From a virus, in IMG/VR virus record IMGVR_UViG_3300018019_000025, positions 1 to 33,447 of that record: a stretch of 33,447 nucleotides of DNA, one strand, 5' to 3'. A program made the translations under genes and the position numbers. The notes beneath the pieces are model-generated. The model was not told where the DNA came from. It did not search any database and saw nothing but the letters and a program-made list of their open reading frames with translations. Every line of letters begins with the position of its first letter. The stretch's first letter is position 1. Shown one piece after another: positions 22,560 through 29,992 of the stretch.

Positions 22560-22939
22560 GGCTTCGGTTCCTTAGCTTCCGCCCGCAATGCGTCCGTAAG
22601 TTTCTCGTACTCCACTTCGCAGCAATCCCATGTTCCGCAAAGCGGGCAAACATTACTGCTCCAGAACTCGTTATCGTCTTCCGTGTAGGTGTAGTCGTCT
22701 CTTAGTTCTGTGTGTTTGAATGTCCCACCACATTCGCAGCAACGGACTTCGGTAGGGATGTATTCGTAAAGCCACTCTGGCTCCGGTTCGTGACCGTATT
22801 CTCGCACATGTTGGCGTATCGTTCCGTTATCGTCAACGTACTTCATGACAGCAACCATAGTCGTGGTACTTCCGGCAGATGGGTTTCGACGTATCGTAGA
22901 ACGATCAATCTTGATGATGACTGGTGTGCTGTCTGTCAT
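22556..22939 (-). CDS. Zinc-ribbon protein
   Basis: 127 residues from the ATG at 22939, after GAGGAATAGC. The C-terminal half contains RCCECGGTFKH and NVCPLCGTWDCCEVEYE, two CxxC knuckles of a zinc ribbon. The N-terminus (VIIKIDRSTIRRNPSAGSTTTMVAVMKY) looks like a beta strand region. Translation is coupled to the RMF-like gene by ATGA. Confidence 0.6.
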   Translation of the reverse strand: MTDSTPVIIKIDRSTIRRNPSAGSTTTMVAVMKYVDDNGTIRQHVREYGHEPEPEWLYEYIPTEVRCCECGGTFKHTELRDDYTYTEDDNEFWSSNVCPLCGTWDCCEVEYEKLTDALRAEAKEPKP

Positions 22940-22940
22940 G

Positions 22941-23096
22941 CTATTCCTCTTCGTAGTCTTTCGGTTCAAACAGAAATTTGCAACCGCACTTAGGACAGAA
23001 GCACTCTCCCGCACAAGAGCAATCAAAGTCCTCTGGTGAACCGCGAAACTCGCATTCCGGGCAACCAATTTCCCATCCCTTCAACGGCACGATCAT
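22941..23096 (-). CDS. Small two-knuckle zinc-ribbon protein
   Basis: 51 residues, ATG at 23096 overlapping the stop of the helicase-methyltransferase. Contains GCPECEFRG, CSCAGECFCPKCGCKF, i.e. eight cysteines in paired CxxC form. It was probably missed by ordinary gene callers because a longer frame starts upstream. Function unknown; small zinc ribbons in phages often act as RNA polymerase or replication adaptors. Confidence 0.65.
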   Translation of the reverse strand: MIVPLKGWEIGCPECEFRGSPEDFDCSCAGECFCPKCGCKFLFEPKDYEEE

Positions 23097-26000
23097 TCCT
23101 CCCCGCCGTGGTCGCCTGAGTCGGACACGGCGATTTCTTTTTCCTCTTCCAAGGCATCGAACAGCATCGGAACGTCGCGGTTCAATGCCGCCTGCGTGCA
23201 GTAGATCACGGCGTCGGCGTGATAGCTGGCGTTCAGTTCGCAACCCATGCCGAACCGCTTGAGCTTCACGGCCCAATACGCCACACTCCCGATGCCGTCG
23301 AAAGGATCATAGACCACTTCCCCTGGCATCGTGAATTGCGTAATCAAACGCTTGATGATATCCTCCTGCAGGGGACAGTTCTTGACAATACAGCCTTCCA
23401 CCGTATAGCTCTCGTCCTCTTCCACGCGTAGATTCCATGTTTCGACGCATTCCGAAGGTTCGGCGGATCGAACGGTCTTCCATGCCCCATCTTCGACGAC
23501 AAATGGAACTGTTACCCTACTGAGTTGCCTATCAGTTGGATCATCGAAGCAGAATGCGTAATCCTGCTGACAGTGAACAGTCCTTCCTTGGATCGTAGCT
23601 TCCCGTTCCGGTCGCCCACGGTAGATGCTGGCGATAGCCCCGTAGACCCGCTGGGCAAGCATGGCCATTCCGAGAAGTAACGCCTTGGAAACGCTACTAC
23701 CTGTGAAGCGTTTCCGCTCGTCTAAATAATGTCCGTCCCCTGACAGGTATCCATCAAGTAGAATCTTGGCGTGGGCGGGTGGAAGCGTAAATGCTTCCGG
23801 TGGGAGATGCTTATTAGCCGCCCCTCTTCCGCACTTCGCTAGGATGCTTCGGATTGCGAAATCTTCATCCCGCAGAGTGATTTGCATTCCTGTGCCAACA
23901 TCGTGCGGAACTCCCGCGTGGACGCCAAGTGTCTCAACAAGATACTCAGTCTCATGGTAGCCACAACTGATCGTGTAGCTCAACACCTGACCGTCGCGTC
24001 CTTCGTGGCCTCCCTTGTGACCATCGGCAAGCCAGCGTCCGACAATCCACCAATGATGCATGCTGTCGTTGTGCGGAGTCTCGACTGGAGGTAATTTGAG
24101 ATTGACGAAATGGCCCACCGTCTCAGATGCTTCAACCCAGAGAGGATCACGCTTGATCGCGTCAAGACGCCGTTTGGCTCTCGCCCAAGGAATCTGTCTC
24201 ACCTTGCGAGTCCATAGCTTGTGGTCTGGCGTCAACTTCAAGCCGGGAACGCCTTGTGCCAGCAATTCCACGGTTTCACGTATGCCAGTACTCTGGCTGA
24301 CGATTACTTTTCTCCAACGGCCCATGTGGGTCAAAACCTCGTCTCCAGTAACGACGGTTTCGATTGGGATGTACCCATGCTGCCGCGTGAGAACAAGAGA
24401 CCCAACGGCAACGCAGAGGTGCATGACACGCCCGGTTCTCTCTTGGAGCATGTTCAGCGTCCGCATCCGTGCAACGTCGCTCCACACGTCCGGGTGCGGG
24501 CTGTGCGGCGGCATGACCATGAACGTAGATGGCAACCGCTTGTCGCGTTCCATCAACTCGCCTAAGTTGACGTGGTGCTCGAAGTCATAGACCGTCGAAA
24601 GGCACTCTTCTTTCCAGCGGCGGTAGATTTGTGCGTGCGGCAGGCTGTCCATATCTTCCGGCGTCAGAAAGCGGTTGCCGCTGCTTCGCATGTAGCCGTG
24701 GGCGTCAAGTTGCCAGCGCGCCCGCGAGTAGCCCGTACCCGGCACTACCTTGCCGCCGTCGTAATCGTAGGGGCCGATATGCCCGTCCGGGAACTCCGTG
24801 TCCGGCTTGCTCTTGAGAACAGGATCGTCCGCGTAGCCGTTCGATAGATCGCTCGGCGGCTTGCGGAACAACAGGACGTATTCCGGCACTCCGCAACCCA
24901 TGCGGCTCCCGTCCTTGCATTGTTCGGACCAGCCTAGCCGGTATGTCTGGTTGTTCTCCCGCACAACGTCCGTCGTGACGGTCTTCATCCCCAGGAAGGC
25001 GAATCCATGCTTCATGTAGTGGGCAATGGCTTCCGCGTGGAATGGATGAAGCGTCTGGAATCCAAGGCCGGTCAATCCGCCCGGTACGATCCTGTCCTTG
25101 ACGTGGATGCAGCAAACTCGGCCGGGGCGAAGCACGCGGAGCAGGTTCGGCGTCAGAAAGTCCATCTGTGCCCAAAAGGCGTCGTTGGTTTCACTCTCTC
25201 CGAAGTCCGCGTAGTTTGCGGAGTACTGATATTGGAATGAGAAAGGAATACTGGTGATAATTAACGATACCGTGTCTTCCTTCATGGCTGCCGTTTCCAG
25301 CACGGTATCGTTATTGACGAGTCGCCAGTTCTCTCCGGTTTCCTCCACCCGCTTGATGCCCATGCCTTGTTGCAGGGCCTTGATCTTGGAAGCGGACGCC
25401 AGGCCGTGCTCGCGGATGATCTCGGCCATCTTGCTGAGTTGCTTCTTGTGCCGTTCCCACTTGGCTTCAAGCACGTCGCGGATGCCGGATTCAGCCTCGG
25501 TGTAGATGATGTCGATGGTGACAGGCTGCTCTTGTAGGAACCTATAGATGCGGTGCATGGCCTGGGCGAACAAGGCGAACTTGTAGCCGATGCCGACGAA
25601 GATAGCCCGGTGGCAATGCTTCTGGAAGTTGCACCCCTGCCCCAGCATGGATGCCTTTGAGGATAGATACGGAATCGTACCGTTAGCGAATCCCATGACG
25701 GCGGCCTCGCGTTCCTCCCATTTCTGTGTGCCGTAGACCGATGTGCATTCCGGCAGGGCCTTGTGAATCGCTTCCCGTTCCTTTTCCAGGTCGCACCAAA
25801 TCAGGAAGTGCTCGTTCGGAGATTCCGCGATGATCGCCTTCATCTTGGCGATACGATCCGCCAAGCTGTCCCGTTTCTCGGCGGCGGCCTGCGATAGACC
25901 GGCGGCGGCGTCCTTCCATAGCTTCTTCTGCCCGTCGCGGTCGATGGCGGCCGTGTCGTTGTTTGTCGGCAGTTCGTGCCAATTCACCGTCATTGGCGGA

Positions 26001-26797
26001 AGGATGTAGCCCTCGTCCGAGTAGCCAAGATCGCTCGGCGTGGACAGGAACGTCGCCCAAGTACTGACCCATAGCCAGAACTCTTCCGCCTTGTTGGCGT
26101 GCAACGTCAGATGGTCGGCCTTAGTCGAGTCACGCTTGAAGAACCTGGTCTTAGCCTCGCCTGTTGGCATGACGCCAAGCCAGTCCGCGTAGGCCAGTAG
26201 CTCGATGTATTCGTTCGGGTCCGGGGTCGCCGTCGCCACAAAGCGGAATGTGCTTGTTCCCTCAAACAGGCCCATGAGCTTACGAAAGGTCAGCGTCGAT
26301 CCAAAACCGCGCAGGATGGCCGCCTCGTCCAGGCTCACTACATCGAATCCGCGCGGGTCGAGTTTTCCGTTGCGTACCGATTCGTAGTTCGTGACGTAGA
26401 TCGGCGTGCCAAGGTCTACCAGTTCCTTCTGGTTGACCTGGCTTTGAAGATCGTCCATGTGCTGAATGAAGCACGTTCGCAGTCCGATCATGGCGGCATC
26501 GTGGGCGAACTCCTGGCGGACGCCGAGGGGACACACGATCAAGGCTTTCGACTGCGGGCCGAGGTGCTTGGTGATGATGCGGCAGATTTCCAGCTGGATC
26601 AGACTTTTGCCGAGGCCAAAGTTAGCGAAGATTGCCCGGCGTCCTCCTTGGACTGCCCATTGGACGATTGCTTTCTGGTGCGGCTTCAGAAGTGGGTGAA
26701 TGTCTTCCAGCTTGCATTCGCAGCCGGCGTCCTTAGAGATAGACACCTTATCTTCAAGGAACTTCTGATAGGCGGCAAGGTCTACGGTCGTGCTCAC
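23093..26797 (-). CDS. Fusion of SNF2-like helicase and N4/N6 DNA methyltransferase, interrupted by an intein
   Basis: 1234 residues from the GTG at 26797, which is preceded by GAGGAGAAATT and overlaps the previous stop by GTGA. Helicase part: FGLGKS (60-65, Walker A), SLDEAA (155-160, Walker B), QAMHRIYRFLQ (motif VI) in the C-terminal lobe. Methyltransferase part: TSIPF (515-519, the motif IV variant of TSPPY), LLRVLRPGRVCCIHVKD, then, after the intein, CPLQEDII (from 1141) and DPFDGIGS (1164-1171, motif I). The motif order IV then I is the beta class. Removing the intein joins MHL to CPLQ. Likely role: a translocating DNA modifier protecting phage DNA. Confidence 0.82.
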   Translation of the reverse strand: MSTTVDLAAYQKFLEDKVSISKDAGCECKLEDIHPLLKPHQKAIVQWAVQGGRRAIFANFGLGKSLIQLEICRIITKHLGPQSKALIVCPLGVRQEFAHDAAMIGLRTCFIQHMDDLQSQVNQKELVDLGTPIYVTNYESVRNGKLDPRGFDVVSLDEAAILRGFGSTLTFRKLMGLFEGTSTFRFVATATPDPNEYIELLAYADWLGVMPTGEAKTRFFKRDSTKADHLTLHANKAEEFWLWVSTWATFLSTPSDLGYSDEGYILPPMTVNWHELPTNNDTAAIDRDGQKKLWKDAAAGLSQAAAEKRDSLADRIAKMKAIIAESPNEHFLIWCDLEKEREAIHKALPECTSVYGTQKWEEREAAVMGFANGTIPYLSSKASMLGQGCNFQKHCHRAIFVGIGYKFALFAQAMHRIYRFLQEQPVTIDIIYTEAESGIRDVLEAKWERHKKQLSKMAEIIREHGLASASKIKALQQGMGIKRVEETGENWRLVNNDTVLETAAMKEDTVSLIITSIPFSFQYQYSANYADFGESETNDAFWAQMDFLTPNLLRVLRPGRVCCIHVKDRIVPGGLTGLGFQTLHPFHAEAIAHYMKHGFAFLGMKTVTTDVVRENNQTYRLGWSEQCKDGSRMGCGVPEYVLLFRKPPSDLSNGYADDPVLKSKPDTEFPDGHIGPYDYDGGKVVPGTGYSRARWQLDAHGYMRSSGNRFLTPEDMDSLPHAQIYRRWKEECLSTVYDFEHHVNLGELMERDKRLPSTFMVMPPHSPHPDVWSDVARMRTLNMLQERTGRVMHLCVAVGSLVLTRQHGYIPIETVVTGDEVLTHMGRWRKVIVSQSTGIRETVELLAQGVPGLKLTPDHKLWTRKVRQIPWARAKRRLDAIKRDPLWVEASETVGHFVNLKLPPVETPHNDSMHHWWIVGRWLADGHKGGHEGRDGQVLSYTISCGYHETEYLVETLGVHAGVPHDVGTGMQITLRDEDFAIRSILAKCGRGAANKHLPPEAFTLPPAHAKILLDGYLSGDGHYLDERKRFTGSSVSKALLLGMAMLAQRVYGAIASIYRGRPEREATIQGRTVHCQQDYAFCFDDPTDRQLSRVTVPFVVEDGAWKTVRSAEPSECVETWNLRVEEDESYTVEGCIVKNCPLQEDIIKRLITQFTMPGEVVYDPFDGIGSVAYWAVKLKRFGMGCELNASYHADAVIYCTQAALNRDVPMLFDALEEEKEIAVSDSGDHGGEE
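23378..24415 (-). other. Intein with LAGLIDADG homing endonuclease
   Basis: 346 residues. The first residue Cys begins CVAVGSLVLT, typical of block A. TPDH (62-65) is block B, IVGRWLADG (124-132) and LLDGYLSGDG (219-228) are the two LAGLIDADG helices, and VETWNLRVEEDESYTVEG (about 324-341) is block F. It ends KN, then Cys of the extein. The penultimate His of most inteins is Lys here. Insertion is between the motif IV and motif I halves of the methyltransferase, immediately before the conserved CPLQ. Confidence 0.88.
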
Positions 26798-27033
26798 AAT
26801 TTCTCCTCTTTGATTCCGCTGATACGGTGGTTTGCATCCGAATTTGCCCGCTTGGCGATGTCCGAGTTGGCCGGTCGCGGTTGCCATGCTTCGCAAGAGC
26901 CTGCCCCACGCTGTGTGACAACGACCATTAGCCCGCTCTTGCGGCAAAGACGTTTGACGGTACGATCTGTCGTGTACCGTCGCGTGCCGGCTGCTGCCCA
27001 GCAGTTCTTGCAGGTATTGGATTCCTGTTTCAT
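26794..27033 (-). CDS. Small basic cysteine-containing protein
   Basis: 79 residues, with ATGA overlap upstream and GTGA overlap downstream. The N-terminus has CKNCWA, later CRKSG and SCEAW; the protein is basic (KEEKL end). Likely a zinc-binding nucleic-acid protein. No family recognised. Confidence 0.55.
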   Translation of the reverse strand: MKQESNTCKNCWAAAGTRRYTTDRTVKRLCRKSGLMVVVTQRGAGSCEAWQPRPANSDIAKRANSDANHRISGIKEEKL

Positions 27034-27419
27034 TGAAGCTCCTTGACGATCTTCGCGTATTCTTTCGCCACGGCGTTCAGCATCTCGGCCAAGAACTCCT
27101 TGGTACACTTCGGACGCCAGAGGCGGATGACGGCTGATGGGTTGGAGTGCTCCGGGTCGGCCCACTGCTTGACAGTGAGAAGTCTGACAAGCCTGTCTTG
27201 GCTCGGGCAACTCGTCTCGTGCTCGTGGCAACGGCGGCAAAGGAAAATCCACGTTTCCGGCATAGTGATCGTCTTAGACCGTATCGGGCCTCCGATGATC
27301 TCGTGAACGTCCATAATGTCGCCACTACGGAGACTAGCCTTGCATCCTGGATTGTGGCATGCGTCTTGCTGCCGTCGCCATTCGTCGCGGGTGATTGGCT
27401 TAGTCGATGGATGTTGCAT
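27030..27419 (-). CDS. HNH-type endonuclease
   Basis: 129 residues from the ATG at 27419 (with CAGGGATA before it); longer frames overlap the upstream gene. CHNPGC (21-26) and CRRCHEHE (61-68) are paired zinc knuckles flanking DVHEIIGG (38-44), the HNH-type H-E-x core. In phages such proteins nick DNA during packaging, or are mobile endonucleases. Its position among replication genes, away from the terminase, favours a free-standing one. Confidence 0.7.
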   Translation of the reverse strand: MQHPSTKPITRDEWRRQQDACHNPGCKASLRSGDIMDVHEIIGGPIRSKTITMPETWIFLCRRCHEHETSCPSQDRLVRLLTVKQWADPEHSNPSAVIRLWRPKCTKEFLAEMLNAVAKEYAKIVKELQ

Positions 27420-27597
27420 TATCCCTGTCTTCCTGGTCCAGTACTTCGATCTTGATTTCCGCTTGGCAGTTGGCACAGAAGCAGCAGTCTTCGTCGGCCC
27501 CTAGTGCATCGCAATCGTCCAGTAGCGATTCCTGGCCGCACTCTCCGCAACGGACCATAGCGGGCGAATCCTCAAGGTCAAAGAGTATGTCAGCCAT
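27400..27597 (-). CDS. Acidic zinc-ribbon protein
   Basis: 65 residues. VRCGECGQESLLDD and CCFCANCQAEIKI form a zinc ribbon in an otherwise very acidic protein. The ATG at 27597 sits in CCGATCATGG, with no Shine-Dalgarno sequence, the same context as the gene at 28345. Ends inside the HNH gene (20-base overlap). Confidence 0.6.
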   Translation of the reverse strand: MADILFDLEDSPAMVRCGECGQESLLDDCDALGADEDCCFCANCQAEIKIEVLDQEDRDNATSID

Positions 27598-27605
27598 GAT
27601 CGGTT

Positions 27606-28124
27606 CTAAAAGTCTACTGGTGGTCTATCCGCAAGAGGTGGAGGTTCCATCATCTCCAACGCGTCCGGTGATAGCTCCATGATCTTGTCGGAGTAGGTAT
27701 CGCCCGGTTTCCTGCCGGTAATGGTCGTCGCCAGTATCGTCACGTTTTTGAACCGATTGAGCATGGAGAAGTGGTGGTCGCGTTCGTCTTGCTCATAGTA
27801 GTAGGCTTCGTCATCGTAGTTTTTCCAGAATGATTGATCCTCATAGGATCGCATGACGGCGGATTCGCGTACCGTCCACTCGTTTCGCGGCTTTGCCTTG
27901 ATCGCGTCCATTTCCACCAAGGCTTCGCGCGTCTGCCGCTCGGCCCATTCGCGTTTCGATTCCTTAGCCTTGGCAATCTTGTACTGCCGCACGGCTTCGT
28001 CAACAAGGACCGCTGCCTGCTTCCGTAGGCCGTTCGCTTCGTCGATGCTGGCAACTTCTGCCGACAATGCCATTTCAAAATGGCAGTAGTCGAATGACCT
28101 CATGACCTTGACACTGGCTTGCAT
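27606..28124 (-). CDS. Hypothetical protein, helical
   Basis: 172 residues from the ATG at 28124 with AGAAAGG before it. The first 20 residues (ASVKVMRSFDYCHFEMALSAE) are followed by a helix (DEANGLRKQAAVLVDEAVRQY) and a Lys/Glu-rich stretch. The C-terminus is Pro/Asp-rich. I do not recognise a family; the location suggests a DNA-metabolism role. Confidence 0.55.
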   Translation of the reverse strand: MQASVKVMRSFDYCHFEMALSAEVASIDEANGLRKQAAVLVDEAVRQYKIAKAKESKREWAERQTREALVEMDAIKAKPRNEWTVRESAVMRSYEDQSFWKNYDDEAYYYEQDERDHHFSMLNRFKNVTILATTITGRKPGDTYSDKIMELSPDALEMMEPPPLADRPPVDF

Positions 28125-28135
28125 AACGAACCTTT

Positions 28136-28345
28136 CTACTTGAAGAACCAACTAAACGCTGATTTGATAACGGACAATGTGACTTCCTGGCAGATGATCC
28201 ATTTCAGCCACGCGAACGGTACGAAAATGAAGTCGATGATAGCCCAAAAGATGCTATGGTGAATCGCGTATCCGATCATCGCCGTCAACAGGCTGAAGAT
28301 CGCGTACAAGCATCCCATTCCGCCTTGCGTTTCGTGGTTTTCCAT
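28136..28345 (-). CDS. Small membrane protein
   Basis: 69 residues with hydrophobic segments at about 11-25 and 28-50, rich in aromatic residues (FWAIIDFIFVPFAWLKWI). It has no Shine-Dalgarno sequence but lies 10 bases behind a promoter-like -10, so its transcript could be leaderless or short-led. No family recognised. Confidence 0.55.
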   Translation of the reverse strand: MENHETQGGMGCLYAIFSLLTAMIGYAIHHSIFWAIIDFIFVPFAWLKWIICQEVTLSVIKSAFSWFFK

Positions 28346-28354
28346 GATCGGTGT

Positions 28355-28383
28355 ATTCTAGCAGATTTCCGCTTTGTGTGCAA
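28355..28383 (-). promoter_or_regulatory. Promoter, extended -10 type
   Basis: Minus strand TTGCAC at 28383-28378, 17-base spacer, TAGAAT at 28360-28355, with TGC directly before (extended -10). Located in the 45-base gap before the membrane protein gene. Confidence 0.45.
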
Positions 28384-28390
28384 TGGGGGT

Positions 28391-28879
28391 CTAAAGGATT
28401 TCTTCCCATCCCTCTTCGATTTTTTGAATCATTCGGAACGTATGCTCCGGGAACAGGCGTCGTGCCGCAAGGAATTTCACGCGGGCTTCTGGTGTTAGGG
28501 CGTGCTTTCCCTTTCCCTTGATCTCGCGGAATTCTAACCGCCCGTCTGGATACCATACGCCGAAGTCAGGATAGAAAACGCAACTCTTTCCGGTCCCATC
28601 GTCAATGCGTAAGCCCATCGGCTCGTAGGCCCATCGGGCGATAGTACCGGCTTGCACTTCCGCTATCAGGACGAAACGGTAGATGCGTTCCCATCCTGTC
28701 TTGAACTTGTCGTCAGGATGTCTCTCTTGCATGGCGTTGCGATTGACGCCGCCTTTCGGTTTAGCAAGCTTCGCAGCAATCTCGGCGAGAGCATCCTGTA
28801 CCGGCGTGCTGACTTTGATGCGGTCGTGGTGCTTGGCAATGAAGGCGATTATCTCCGCGTGCGTCATTTTGATCGGCAT
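28391..28879 (-). CDS. PD-(D/E)XK nuclease, DUF1064-like (resolvase type)
   Basis: 162 residues, ATG with GGAGGGAGTGCC. The core FYPDFGVWYPDGRLEFREIKG shows Asp105 and the Glu119-x-Lys121 pair, after a helix and a strand, then a helix (PEARVKFLAARRLFPEHTF). Such phage proteins are thought to cut branched DNA, like RusA or Holliday resolvases. Its neighbours are replication genes. Confidence 0.7.
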   Translation of the reverse strand: MPIKMTHAEIIAFIAKHHDRIKVSTPVQDALAEIAAKLAKPKGGVNRNAMQERHPDDKFKTGWERIYRFVLIAEVQAGTIARWAYEPMGLRIDDGTGKSCVFYPDFGVWYPDGRLEFREIKGKGKHALTPEARVKFLAARRLFPEHTFRMIQKIEEGWEEIL

Positions 28880-29097
28880 GGCACTCCCTCCGGGTCAACG
28901 GCATCGCATGTCCAGTTTCGCTTGACAGCGACATTTGCGAGTAGGCACTTGCCGCCTTCACGATGGAACCGTAGGCAATGATCGCAAGTGCGGCCAGCGT
29001 CCGATTCCTCAATGGTTGCCATTCGGCGATTGTTCGCGTTGTTGCGAGTGGCGTTGCCTGCCACTTGCCACGGATCGGGTAAAGTCTGCGTTTGCAT
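28864..29097 (-). CDS. Zinc-binding hypothetical protein
   Basis: 77 residues from the ATG at 29097 (CAGGAG seven bases before); an ATG six bases upstream is possible. CDHCLRFHREGGKC and WTCD give Cys/His positions of a zinc finger. It overlaps the nuclease start by 16 bases. Confidence 0.6.
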   Translation of the reverse strand: MQTQTLPDPWQVAGNATRNNANNRRMATIEESDAGRTCDHCLRFHREGGKCLLANVAVKRNWTCDAVDPEGVPCRSK

Positions 29098-29118
29098 GAT
29101 CATGCTCCTGTGTACTAT

Positions 29119-29172
29119 ACGGCGGCCAATTTCATAAACCGCCGTTTGTCGCCCCCGGCTACACCGCCGGGG
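29119..29172 (-). other. Two hairpins around a gene junction
   Basis: CCCCGGC pairs with GCCGGGG (29153-29172, loop 6) and overlaps the stop codon at 29159; ACGGCGG pairs with CCGCCGT (29119-29145). No U tract follows. Together they probably slow or shape the mRNA in the 61-base gap. Nothing else is recognised there. Confidence 0.4.
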
Positions 29173-29665
29173 AAAGTCTCTGGTGATTCGGATATTTCTT
29201 GCGGGCTATCGCTTCCCGTCGTTCTGCTTCGATGCGAAGTCGCGTAGACTCTTGGTCAAGATCGGTCGTGTCTCGCATGTACGGGTATGGCATGGCTGTA
29301 CGTGTGTCGTACCAGTGAATCTCGGATCGTTGCATTACGAGCTTGCGGACGTTCGGAGACAAGCCTTCCTCCATGATGGCCTCGGCTTCGATAAGTCGCC
29401 ATCCTCGTGGCACGTCGGCAAAGTGTACTGACACCTGGTTGCCGTATGCTTCGATCAATCCGTCAGCGTGACACACTATAAGGCAGCGTGCCCGCCGTGC
29501 AAGTCGCCTGTCCACTTCCGCCCGAATTTCAGTCTCAAGGGCGTCTGTTTTCAGTAAGAGCCACTCAGGAAGAACCCGGTCAAGTATCTCTTGGCCGGGT
29601 TCTTTCAGTGATAGCCATGCGGCAAGGCTCTCTGCGGAAGTGAAGACAAGCGGCTTCTTTGGCAC
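29159..29665 (-). CDS. Hypothetical protein
   Basis: 168 residues from the GTG at 29665, three bases after the previous stop. Helical N-terminus (AESLAAWLSLKEPG), basic middle (DRRLARRARCLIVCHADG), Glu-rich C-terminus. No family recognised. Confidence 0.55.
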   Translation of the reverse strand: MPKKPLVFTSAESLAAWLSLKEPGQEILDRVLPEWLLLKTDALETEIRAEVDRRLARRARCLIVCHADGLIEAYGNQVSVHFADVPRGWRLIEAEAIMEEGLSPNVRKLVMQRSEIHWYDTRTAMPYPYMRDTTDLDQESTRLRIEAERREAIARKKYPNHQRLSPAV

Positions 29666-29668
29666 GGT

Positions 29669-29977
29669 CTACTTGCCCTTGCGGCCCTTGCTCATTGTCT
29701 CGACAGGCGTGTCAGTGGCCGGCGGCGGGTCGCTTGCGGGCGTTCCCGCATGGGCCTGCCCGTCGATCAATGGAAGGTAGTCTGGCGCGTCGCAACCGAC
29801 CATTCCGACCAGGGTGGTCAGCGATTCCATTGCCGTCTTTGCGGCGGCGGTGATTTCCACGCGGATGGGCTGCATGACGGCCAGCTTCTTGCAAGTGGCA
29901 ACTGCCTTGACGATCGGACTCGTCTCGGGCTTCGTCAGGCGTGGGTGGATGATGTCGTCGGCAAACTTGGTTTTCAT
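29669..29977 (-). CDS. Hypothetical protein
   Basis: 102 residues, ATG with GAGAGGAAAGT in front. Basic N-terminal half, then a Pro/Thr-rich probably disordered tail ending KGRKGK. No family recognised. It follows the helicase. Confidence 0.55.
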   Translation of the reverse strand: MKTKFADDIIHPRLTKPETSPIVKAVATCKKLAVMQPIRVEITAAAKTAMESLTTLVGMVGCDAPDYLPLIDGQAHAGTPASDPPPATDTPVETMSKGRKGK

Positions 29978-29992
29978 ACTTTCCTCTCGGGG

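Noticed and set aside
29114-29119. TATAGT as the -10 of a promoter before the zinc-binding gene
   Set aside because: No acceptable -35 at 16-18 bases; the hairpins there make it more likely chance.
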